Assembly (NCBI GenBank): GCA_044343935.1
Contig: JBIJDU010000033.1
Location: forward strand, 1-6,646
Length of the DNA: 6,646 bases
Source of the DNA: AcAMD-5 sp044343935
Lineage (GTDB): Bacteria; Actinomycetota; Actinomycetes; S36-B12; UBA5976
Reading direction: 5' to 3'
Position 1 is the first letter of the stretch; every line of letters starts with the position of its first letter. The notes beneath the pieces were generated by a model. The model did no database searches, was not told the origin of the DNA, and saw only the letters and a program-made list of their open reading frames with translations. The position numbers and the translations under genes were made by a program. Of the stretch, positions 1-6,297 are shown one piece after another.

Positions 1-313
1 CACGCCGTTCGCTATGTCCCAATACAACGTAACTGCAACCTAGTTTTGCCAAGAATGCCGCTGATACTTGACCCGTAAAGGCACCAGAATCTGCGATACC
101 ACAATCCTGCCCACCATAAGATAACCTGAGTTTGTCAGCATCAACCAATGTTTGAACCGACCGAATATCTGTGAATGGCGGAAACACTGCGATATCCACT
201 TCATCAAAATCTGCTTCCTTCAACGAAAAAGCAAGACGTTGCACATGCACAATTGCTTCAAGATGGTTTAGATTCATCTTCCAATTGCCAGCAATAAAAG
301 GCTTCCTGCTCAA
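1..313 (-). CDS. tpiA: Triosephosphate isomerase, N-terminal 104 residues (runs off left edge)
   Basis: Cytosolic glycolytic enzyme that interconverts dihydroxyacetone phosphate and glyceraldehyde 3-phosphate. The visible part holds the substrate-binding Asn10 and Lys12 in GNWKMN, the stretch FPPFTDIRSVQTLV typical of actinobacterial TIMs (44-57), loop 3 with AFTGQVS (78-84), and the electrophilic His100 in GHSERR. The catalytic glutamate of the C-terminal half lies outside the window. The start is the TTG at 313-311: there is no ATG or GTG upstream in frame near it, the next ATG would remove GNWK, and GGAGG lies four bases upstream. The TTG overlaps the TGA stop of pgk (TTGA, 4-base overlap), so translation is probably coupled to pgk. 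Two unusual residues are Gly68 in YGGQD (usually GAQD or GAQN) and Gln82 where the family has Glu (TGEVS/TGEIS). The identification is secure; the start codon is well supported but not proven. Confidence 0.95.
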   Translation of the reverse strand, partial: MSRKPFIAGNWKMNLNHLEAIVHVQRLAFSLKEADFDEVDIAVFPPFTDIRSVQTLVDADKLRLSYGGQDCGIADSGAFTGQVSAAFLAKLGCSYVVLGHSERR

Positions 314-1491
314 TGCTCCTCCATTAATACCAGTAGGCCTGGTAATTGTTTTCCTTCAAGGTATTCCAGTGAAGCGCCGCCACCAGTTGAAACATGGCTA
401 AATTTCTCATCAGGTATACCAAGTTGGCGAATTGCTGCCGCGGAATCACCACCGCCGATAACGGTGAATGCGTCACATGCTGCCATCGCATTTGCAATCG
501 CTGTGGTACCCGCACTAAATGGCGCCATTTCAAAGACGCCAACTGGGCCATTCCAGACAACTGTTGCTGATTCTGATATTCGACTAGCGAATAGCTCCCT
601 GGTCTTAGGTCCAATGTCTAAACCCATCCATTCTGGATCGATATCTTCAACCGACACCGTTGCAATTTGCGCTGTTTCGGAAAATTCAGATGCAGTAACC
701 AGATCTACGGGCAGGAGTAAATCCACATTATTAGCCTCAGCCAGCGCGATGCATTGCTTTACTTCATTTATGGAATCAAGATCGAGTAATGACTTACCAA
801 CGTCCAACCCCATGGCATGAAGAAAGGTGTAAGCCATTCCCCCGCCAATCAACAATGAATCTGCCTGATCTAACAAATTACTTACAACTTTCAACTTATC
901 AGACACCTTTGCACCACCCAAAATAACGGTATAAGGGCGCGCCGGTGAAGTTAAAACTTGATTGAATACTTCAACTTCTTTTTGAATTAATCTTCCAGCA
1001 ACCGCAGGTAACAATTTAGCTACATCATATACGCTAGCTTGCTTTCGATGAACTACACCAAAACCATCTGACACAAAAACATCTGCATTCTTGCTCAATA
1101 ATTGGGCTAGCGCTGCGCGATCCTCGTCACTTTTACTAGTTTCTCTAGGGTCAAATCTAATGTTCTCTAATACTTGAACACCTGAACTAAGTGAGCCACC
1201 TTGGAAATAATCACTATGACTTACTAGTGCTACAGGCTGAGCCAGCAATTCTGCCAAGCGATGCGCAGCTGGTGCAAGCGAATACTTCAGATCTATTTCG
1301 CCATCGGGACGCCCAAGATGCGCAACTAAAGTAATCGAAGCGGGTTGTTGCAATAACATTTCATTGATTGTTGGCAACACCGCTCTAATTCGACCATCAT
1401 CGGTAATTTCGCCATCACGAATAGGCAAGTTGAAGTCAACTCGCATTAAGACATGTTTGTTTGTCAGCGTTACCGAATCAAGAGTGCGCAT
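310..1491 (-). CDS. pgk: Phosphoglycerate kinase
   Basis: Cytosolic kinase that transfers phosphate from 1,3-bisphosphoglycerate to ADP, making ATP in glycolysis. With the ATG at 1491 it is 393 residues, normal for bacterial PGK. The N-domain shows RVDFN (17-21), the substrate-binding HLGRP (58-62), LENIRF (108-113) and DGFGVVHRKQASVYDVA (142-158), the last in the form seen in mycobacteria. The C-domain shows LGGAKVSDKLKV (191-202), IGGGMAYTFL (215-224), WNGPVGVFE (313-321) and the nucleotide-binding GGGDSAAAI (346-354), with STGGGASLEYLEG (368-380) near the end. A TTG at 1509 would add six residues (MQPNFN) but would overlap gap by 17 bases. Family members begin at or near MRTLD, so ATG is preferred. 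It follows the gap stop by one base and has no visible Shine-Dalgarno, so it is probably translated by coupling to gap. Its 3' end overlaps tpiA. Confidence 0.97.
   Translation of the reverse strand: MRTLDSVTLTNKHVLMRVDFNLPIRDGEITDDGRIRAVLPTINEMLLQQPASITLVAHLGRPDGEIDLKYSLAPAAHRLAELLAQPVALVSHSDYFQGGSLSSGVQVLENIRFDPRETSKSDEDRAALAQLLSKNADVFVSDGFGVVHRKQASVYDVAKLLPAVAGRLIQKEVEVFNQVLTSPARPYTVILGGAKVSDKLKVVSNLLDQADSLLIGGGMAYTFLHAMGLDVGKSLLDLDSINEVKQCIALAEANNVDLLLPVDLVTASEFSETAQIATVSVEDIDPEWMGLDIGPKTRELFASRISESATVVWNGPVGVFEMAPFSAGTTAIANAMAACDAFTVIGGGDSAAAIRQLGIPDEKFSHVSTGGGASLEYLEGKQLPGLLVLMEEH
318..322 (-). promoter_or_regulatory. Ribosome binding site for tpiA, inside the end of pgk
   Basis: On the minus strand GGAGG lies within the codons for the last Met-Glu-Glu of pgk, four bases before the TTG start of tpiA. 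It is the strongest Shine-Dalgarno match near that start and is what decides for TTG as initiator. The spacing is a little short, and the GGAGGAG run could also be read in a shifted register. Confidence 0.7.
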
Positions 1492-1492
1492 A

Positions 1493-2533
1493 TTAAAGTT
1501 TGGCTGCAATTAATCTAGTTAGATCGACTAATCGATTGCTATAACCCCACTCATTGTCATACCAAGAAACAACTTTGGCCATGTCATCCATAACTGACGT
1601 TAGCGCAGCATCAACAATAGATGAGTGTGGATCTGTGACAATATCTGTGCTCACAATCGGATCGGTCGTGTAGGACAGAATTCCCTTTAAACTGCCTTCA
1701 GCTGCGTTTTTAAGAGCAGCATTGATCTCATCAACCGAAGCCTTTTTGGCCAAATTAACAGTTAGATCTGTCGCGCTACCAGTAGGAACTGGCACGCGCA
1801 TGGCATAGCCATCTAACTTCCCCTTAAGTTCGGGTAAAACCAGTGAGATAGCTTTTGCTGCACCCGTGGTGGTTGGAATCATGTTGATAGCTGCGGCTCT
1901 GGCTCGACGTAAATCGCTATGTGCAAAATCCAAAATTCGTTGATCATTAGTGTAAGCATGAATTGTTGTCATTAACCCTTTAACAATGCCAAACTCTTCA
2001 TGAATCACTTTTGCCATCGGCGCTAAGCAATTAGTGGTGCAAGATGCATTGCTGACAACATGGTGAGTGGAATTGTCATACAGGTGATCATTTACCCCTA
2101 GAACAATGGTTATATCTTCATTTTTTGCAGGAGCGGAAATGATAACTTTCTTGGCACCGGCGTCTAAATGCTTTCTGGCCATTTCATTGACGAAAATTCC
2201 AGTACTTTCAATAACTATGTCAACGCCATATCTACCCCAAGGCAGGTCAGCTGGATCTTTCTCTTTACTTACCTTAATTACCTCGTCATTGACCACGATT
2301 TCATCATCACCGTAGGACACAGTGCCGCTGAAACGTCCAAGAGTGCTGTCGTATTTGAGCAGATGGGCTAGCGTTTTAGTGTCGGTTAAATCATTGATAG
2401 CAACGATCTCTAAATCTGACGGAGCTAACCAATTTCCACCCACCGAAACGCCATATCGTTCCTGGTCAACAATAGCTCGAAAGAAATTTCGACCGATTCG
2501 GCCAAACCCGTTAATTCCAATTTTTACCGACAC
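1493..2533 (-). CDS. gap: Type I glyceraldehyde-3-phosphate dehydrogenase
   Basis: Oxidises and phosphorylates glyceraldehyde 3-phosphate to 1,3-bisphosphoglycerate with reduction of NAD, directly upstream of the PGK step. It has 346 residues. The Rossmann dinucleotide motif is GFGRIGR (9-15), and Asp48 in AINDLTD is the residue that favours NAD over NADP in this family. The catalytic Cys165 lies in SNASCTTNC and the catalytic His192 in TIHAYTNDQ. The phosphate-binding loop LRRARAAA (208-215) and the C-terminal SWYDNEWGYSNR (323-334) are intact. An insertion at about 30-40 (VGGNWLAPSD) separates the first helix from the second strand; longer spacing here is common in actinobacterial enzymes. 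The start is GTG at 2533, with GAGGAG five bases upstream. The gene is separated from whiA by 50 bases and from pgk by one base. Nothing suggests it is anything but the main catabolic GAPDH. Confidence 0.97.
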   Translation of the reverse strand: MSVKIGINGFGRIGRNFFRAIVDQERYGVSVGGNWLAPSDLEIVAINDLTDTKTLAHLLKYDSTLGRFSGTVSYGDDEIVVNDEVIKVSKEKDPADLPWGRYGVDIVIESTGIFVNEMARKHLDAGAKKVIISAPAKNEDITIVLGVNDHLYDNSTHHVVSNASCTTNCLAPMAKVIHEEFGIVKGLMTTIHAYTNDQRILDFAHSDLRRARAAAINMIPTTTGAAKAISLVLPELKGKLDGYAMRVPVPTGSATDLTVNLAKKASVDEINAALKNAAEGSLKGILSYTTDPIVSTDIVTDPHSSIVDAALTSVMDDMAKVVSWYDNEWGYSNRLVDLTRLIAAKL

Positions 2534-2538
2534 GACGT

Positions 2539-2544
2539 CTCCTC
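2539..2544 (-). promoter_or_regulatory. Ribosome binding site for gap
   Basis: GAGGAG on the minus strand ends five bases before the GTG start of gap. It is one of the clearest Shine-Dalgarno sequences in the window and supports GTG at 2533 as the initiator. Its strength fits independent, high-level initiation of a glycolytic gene, in contrast to pgk, which has no visible site. Confidence 0.75.
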
Positions 2545-2553
2545 AATTTCAGA

Positions 2554-2575
2554 TGGAAACCTTACCTTGTTTCCA
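2554..2575 (-). repeat. Inverted repeat in the whiA-gap spacer (possible RNA hairpin)
   Basis: Perfect 7-base inverted repeat: on the minus strand the arms are TGGAAAC (2575-2569) and GTTTCCA (2560-2554), with the 8-base loop AAGGTAAG. It lies between the whiA stop and the gap ribosome binding site. No run of T follows it on the minus strand, so it does not look like a rho-independent terminator. AAGGT occurs three times in 2559-2583, once before the left arm and twice in the loop region. A weaker alternative pairing of GTTT (2580-2575 region) with AAAC (2572-2569) would exclude the main hairpin. It could be a protein operator, an mRNA 5' stabiliser or processing site for gap-pgk-tpiA, or chance. 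Confidence 0.4.
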
Positions 2576-2583
2576 AAAACCTT

Positions 2584-3579
2584 TTAGTCCATCTCCAAAA
2601 TTTCTTGGCTAACTGCAGATTCGGTATCGGGGATACCTAAATCTCGTGCCCGTTTATCAGCCATGGCCAATAACCGCCGAATCCGTCCAGCAACAGCATC
2701 TTTCGTCAATGGCGGGTCAGCAAAGCCACCTAACTCTTCTAGGCTTGCTTGTGGATGATCCAATCGCAATCTTCCTGCTGCCAATAGATGATCTGGGATA
2801 TCGCTTCCAAGAAGCTCAAGCGCTCGATTCACTCTAGCCCCGGCTGCTACTGCTGCTCTAGCTGACCTGCGCATATTGGCGTCATCAAAATTGGCTAACC
2901 GATTTGCGGCGGCCCTTACTTCGCGTCTTACTCTGCGTTCCTCCCAAACTGCTACAGCGGCATGGGCGCCAATGCGAGTGAGAATCGCGCTGATCGCATC
3001 CCCATCTCGAATCACAACTCGATCAACAGATCTTACCTCTCGCGCTCTTGATGCAATTCCTAATCGTCGCGCTGCGCCAACTAGCGCTAGCGCGGCTTCC
3101 GGCCCTGGACAAGCGATTTCCATTGATGATGATCGTCCTGGCTCGGTTAATGAACCGCGTGCCAGAAATGCGCCGCGCCAAACCGCTTCGCAATCAGAGA
3201 TGTCGCCATTCACGATTGTTGCCGGTAATCCTCGAATTGGCCGCAAATTGGTATCAACTAATCCAGTTTGGCGGGCTAATGCTTCGCCGCCATTGGTGAC
3301 CCGAACAATATATCGAGTGTTTTTCTTTAATGAACCGCCCGAAACTGTACTTAATTCAGCCTCATGCTTATATAGATCAAAAATGTCCTGCCTGAGCCTT
3401 CTCGCAGTTGCACCGCTATCCAAATCTGCTTCCACAACAATTGCGCCTTTTACGATATGCAGCGAACCTGCATATCGAAGTATGGCAGTCACTTCAGCTT
3501 TACGATTAGAAGTTTTGGATATTGCCAATCTAGCCAGTTCATCCTTAACTGCGGATGTCATCGCCATACGAAGCTTCAC
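2584..3579 (-). CDS. whiA: WhiA family DNA-binding regulator
   Basis: WhiA is a conserved Gram-positive transcription factor. In Streptomyces it acts with WhiB to control cell-division and sporulation genes; in Bacillus its homologue affects division and chromosome segregation. The protein has 331 residues, the usual length. The N-terminal part (about 1-220) matches the degenerate LAGLIDADG homing-endonuclease-like fold, with RKAEVTAILRYAG (26-38), ARQTGLVD (102-109), WRGAFLARGSLTEPGRSS (134-151) and GPEAALALVGAARRL (159-173). The helix-turn-helix C-terminal domain holds RLANFDDAN (227-235), ARAAVAAGARV (240-250), ASLEELG (278-284) and LTKDAVAGRIRRLL (291-304). The GTG at 3579 gives MKLRMAMTSAVKDEL; Streptomyces WhiA begins at MAMT, so ATG at 3567 is a real alternative. 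The purine-rich AGAAGGG is very close to GTG (about 2-3 bases) and rather far from ATG (14). It is nine bases downstream of rapZ, without the usual yvcK in between. Confidence 0.95.
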   Translation of the reverse strand: MKLRMAMTSAVKDELARLAISKTSNRKAEVTAILRYAGSLHIVKGAIVVEADLDSGATARRLRQDIFDLYKHEAELSTVSGGSLKKNTRYIVRVTNGGEALARQTGLVDTNLRPIRGLPATIVNGDISDCEAVWRGAFLARGSLTEPGRSSSMEIACPGPEAALALVGAARRLGIASRAREVRSVDRVVIRDGDAISAILTRIGAHAAVAVWEERRVRREVRAAANRLANFDDANMRRSARAAVAAGARVNRALELLGSDIPDHLLAAGRLRLDHPQASLEELGGFADPPLTKDAVAGRIRRLLAMADKRARDLGIPDTESAVSQEILEMD

Positions 3580-3588
3580 TACCCTTCT

Positions 3589-4431
3589 TTATTCGCGGTC
3601 ACAATCACGGTGATAGACATAAGTTTCAATACCCGGTCCAACTAATCGGGTAGCCAGATTTTCAACTAGCGCAACTGATCTATGCCTTCCACCTGTGCAA
3701 CCTATCGCAACTGTCAAATACCTTTTACCATCACTCAAATAGCCAGCCGAAACAATGTCCACTACTTGCTCAATCGCAGCAAGGTAAGCAATGCTGCCGG
3801 GATGTCCCATAACAAAGTCATTAACTGACGCAGCCCTGCCATCTAACGGTCTCAATTCGGCATCCCAATGCGGATTGGGTAAAAACCGAGCATCAAATAC
3901 CAGGTCAGAATCAATCGGAACGCCGCGTTTAAAGCCGAACGAAACTAAACTGATAACTACTTTGATTTCCTCAATATTGCCAAAAGCAGCCGCAACTTTG
4001 CTTCTGAGCTCATGTGGAGACAAGCCAGTACTATCTATAACTAGGTCAGAGTTCGCACGCAGATCTGACAACAATTCTCGCTCAGTTTCAATCGCACGCA
4101 ATAGTCCAGTTTCAGTTTGAAGCGGATGAGGTCGCCTGCTTCCTTCGAATCGATGAACCAACTCAGCGTCATCGGCATCTAAAAAAAGAGTAGATCTATC
4201 CAGTCCTGATATTGGGATGTTTGTAAGTGCGGCCGCTGTCTCTGTAATCGCGCCAGCTCTAACATCAATTACGATTGCGGCACGATCTACTTTGTTGGAT
4301 AGTGCTGAAATTGCTTCGGTAACAAGAGATGGCGGTAAGTTATCCATCACGTGGTAACCCTGATCTTCAAGTGCTCGAGCGGCTGTGGAGCGACCGGCAC
4401 CGGATAACCCCGTAACGAAGACTATTCTCAT
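3589..4431 (-). CDS. rapZ: RapZ/YvcJ family P-loop nucleotide-binding protein
   Basis: In E. coli RapZ is an RNA-binding adaptor that steers decay of the GlmZ small RNA and so controls glucosamine-6-phosphate synthase; in Bacillus YvcJ is a nucleotide-binding protein with NTPase activity. The role in Actinobacteria is not settled. It has 280 residues, near the usual 280-300. The Walker A loop GLSGAGRST (8-16) carries Arg14 instead of the classic Lys, as I recall for actinobacterial members. DNLPPSLV (30-37), FLDADDAELVHRF (83-95) and RRPHPL (99-104) follow. The C-terminal domain has SFGFKRGVP (164-172), DARFLPNPHW (180-189), the conserved IGCTGGRHRSV (243-253) and a final YHRDCDRE. The ATG at 4431 directly follows the TAA of uvrC, and GGTGAGG eight bases upstream lies within the end of uvrC. 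Its reading frame is intact and it is probably co-transcribed with uvrC and whiA. Confidence 0.94.
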   Translation of the reverse strand: MRIVFVTGLSGAGRSTAARALEDQGYHVMDNLPPSLVTEAISALSNKVDRAAIVIDVRAGAITETAAALTNIPISGLDRSTLFLDADDAELVHRFEGSRRPHPLQTETGLLRAIETERELLSDLRANSDLVIDSTGLSPHELRSKVAAAFGNIEEIKVVISLVSFGFKRGVPIDSDLVFDARFLPNPHWDAELRPLDGRAASVNDFVMGHPGSIAYLAAIEQVVDIVSAGYLSDGKRYLTVAIGCTGGRHRSVALVENLATRLVGPGIETYVYHRDCDRE

Positions 4432-6297
4432 TTAATTATCCTCACCGTCTGATTCTGGCAGAGATTCGGTTGCTGAATGCAAATAATTGTAAATATCTTC
4501 AGCCAATTTAGGACTTATTCCTTTAACTAAAATTAGATCAGATACGCCTGCTGCTCTTAACCCAGTTGCACCGCCAAAGTGCTTCAGTAGCATTTTTCGC
4601 CTCTCTGGTCCAATTCCGACAACTTCATCCAGGATACTGCTAACCGCTTGTTTGCTCCTGCGGTTTCGGTGATGGGTTATTGCGCGCCGGTGAGTTTCAT
4701 CTCGTATTTGCTGCAGTAAATAGAGCGCTTGCGAGTCTCGGGGCAGCAGGATTGGTGTAGTTGCGGCAGGAAACCATAATTCTTCCAATCGCTTAGCCAA
4801 TCCAACTACTGGAATATCCAGCCCATGTGCTTGCAGAACCTCAAATGCAGCTTGAGCTTGCCATGGGCCACCATCAATGACTAAAAGTCCAAGTGGGTAT
4901 CTGGCGCGTGCATTCTTGAATCTATCGATTCTGCGTTCAATTACTTCCCGAATTCCTGCCAGATCATCCCCCGGCTGCTGCAGTACATAAGAACGATATT
5001 CAGATCGAGCGGGCAAGCCATCTTCAAACACAACAACGGCTGCAACCCGGCTAGTACCTTGCAGGTGAGATACATCTACGCACTCAATTCGAAGCGGCGA
5101 GTGCTTTAGATTCAAAGCATCTGCAATGTTCTGCAGCGCCTGAGTTCTACTATTCAAATCATAGAGAACAGACCTTTTTTGCATGACTAAGGCAGTTTCA
5201 GCATTTGTTACTGCCAGCATGCCAATTCGTGCCTTTTCTCCTCGAATTGGAATTGCAACATCAAATTTACGGCCAGAAATGAGACTCAAGGCTGATGAAA
5301 TCACCTCAGTATTTAATTCAACGCCTGAAACAAATATCTGCTTCGGGGAATTCTCCTGATCACTATATCGATTGATAATGAACTCAACCACTAAATCAGC
5401 CTTTTCAGATCTGGCATACAAATCTGCTAATACTCGCTCTTCAGATACTACTCGTCCATTTCGGACTTGAATTACCGAAATAATAAGATCCAGATCGGTG
5501 CTTGCCACACCGACGAAATCAGCTGATAAGTTACGCTCTAAACTAACGGAACTCTTTTGCAGTATTGATTCGATCGCAAGATACTGGTCTCGATACTTCC
5601 CAGCTTCTTCATAATGCTCAGATTCACTTGCAATTCGCATTTTTGATTCTAACGAGTCAAGCAATTCCCGATTCCCACCATCAAGAAATTTAATAAGTGA
5701 ATCAACCAGGATCCGGTGTTCTTGCTCCTTAGTAGCTGACAAGCAAGGAGCAATACATTTTCCGATGTGGCCAAGTAAACATGCTCTTTCATTTCGCTGA
5801 TGAGTCTTATATACACCATTCGAACAAGATCGCACAGGGTAAACCTTTAATAGCGAATCTATCGCGGTTCTAACCTCCCTAGAATTGGGATATGGTCCGA
5901 AATAACGGGCACCAGATTTACTCTTTTTCCGTGTTGAGAAAATCCTTGGCACTGAATCCTTAGCTGTTACAGCAATGAATGGATATGACTTATCATCACG
6001 GAATCTAATGTTATAGCGCGGTTTATGATGTTGAATTAAAGTGTGTTCTAACTTAAGCGCCTCCGCTTCATTTTCGACAACGGTCCAGGTGACCAAATCT
6101 GCTTGCTGCAGCATGCTCGCAGTTCGCTGCGGCAGTGCTGACGATGCTTGGAAATAGGAACTCAGTCTTGAACGAAGATTCTTTGCTTTACCTATATAAA
6201 GTACAGCTTCACCTTCAGGTAGATTAGTTATGAATCTATAGACACCAGCGCTAGTAGGAATCTCACTGGTGTTTGGCTGCCAGGGATACCGTTTCAT
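4432..6297 (-). CDS. uvrC: Excinuclease ABC subunit C
   Basis: Dual-incision nuclease of nucleotide excision repair: it is recruited by UvrB at a damaged site and cuts the DNA 3' and 5' of the lesion. It has 621 residues, normal for the family. The N-terminal GIY-YIG nuclease domain (about 15-95) includes GVY (18-20), YIGKAKNLRSRL (34-45) and NEAEAL (76-81). A cysteine cluster follows at C158, C173, C181 and C185, in the position linked to an iron-sulfur cluster in E. coli UvrC. The UVR motif for UvrB contact spans about 212-244. The RNase H-like nuclease domain shows VDVSHLQG (407-414) with Asp408, LVIDGG (472-477) with Asp475, LAKRLEELWFP (500-510) and RDETHRRAI (532-540) with His536. Tandem helix-hairpin-helix DNA-binding motifs lie at about 553-607. 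ATG at 6297 directly follows the uvrA TAG; only a weak AAAGAG precedes it. In RDETHRRA the usual Phe after HR is replaced by Arg. Confidence 0.97.
   Translation of the reverse strand: MKRYPWQPNTSEIPTSAGVYRFITNLPEGEAVLYIGKAKNLRSRLSSYFQASSALPQRTASMLQQADLVTWTVVENEAEALKLEHTLIQHHKPRYNIRFRDDKSYPFIAVTAKDSVPRIFSTRKKSKSGARYFGPYPNSREVRTAIDSLLKVYPVRSCSNGVYKTHQRNERACLLGHIGKCIAPCLSATKEQEHRILVDSLIKFLDGGNRELLDSLESKMRIASESEHYEEAGKYRDQYLAIESILQKSSVSLERNLSADFVGVASTDLDLIISVIQVRNGRVVSEERVLADLYARSEKADLVVEFIINRYSDQENSPKQIFVSGVELNTEVISSALSLISGRKFDVAIPIRGEKARIGMLAVTNAETALVMQKRSVLYDLNSRTQALQNIADALNLKHSPLRIECVDVSHLQGTSRVAAVVVFEDGLPARSEYRSYVLQQPGDDLAGIREVIERRIDRFKNARARYPLGLLVIDGGPWQAQAAFEVLQAHGLDIPVVGLAKRLEELWFPAATTPILLPRDSQALYLLQQIRDETHRRAITHHRNRRSKQAVSSILDEVVGIGPERRKMLLKHFGGATGLRAAGVSDLILVKGISPKLAEDIYNYLHSATESLPESDGEDN
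4440..4446 (-). promoter_or_regulatory. Ribosome binding site for rapZ, inside the end of uvrC
   Basis: GGTGAGG on the minus strand, with core GAGG at 4443-4440, lies eight bases before the ATG of rapZ. It overlaps the codons for the last few residues of UvrC, so initiation at rapZ can use both this site and ribosomes terminating at the adjacent TAA. Confidence 0.65.

Noticed and set aside
464..820. A 118-codon open frame on the plus strand opposite pgk
   Set aside because: It is fully inside a secure pgk gene on the other strand, has no recognisable motif, and lacks a convincing ribosome binding site.
1492..1509. A longer pgk starting at TTG 1509
   Set aside because: It would add MQPNFN, overlap gap by 17 bases and use a rare start. 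The ATG at 1491, one base after the gap stop, matches the usual N-terminus of the family.
2529..2533. GACAC (WhiA recognition core) at the gap start codon
   Set aside because: A five-base motif on either strand is expected about a dozen times in a window this size. Several other copies lie inside coding sequence (for example near 653, 1070 and 2317), so there is no enrichment to support a site.
2554..2582. A rho-independent terminator after whiA
   Set aside because: The inverted repeat is AT-rich in part and is followed on the minus strand by TCTGAAATTG rather than a T-run. The T-run (2579-2575) precedes the stem and is part of its left side.
2876..3613. A 245-codon open frame on the plus strand opposite whiA
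   Set aside because: It is antisense to a well-conserved WhiA and its protein is a low-complexity Ser/Arg/Ala-rich sequence with no recognisable domain. The codon pattern of whiA explains the open frame.
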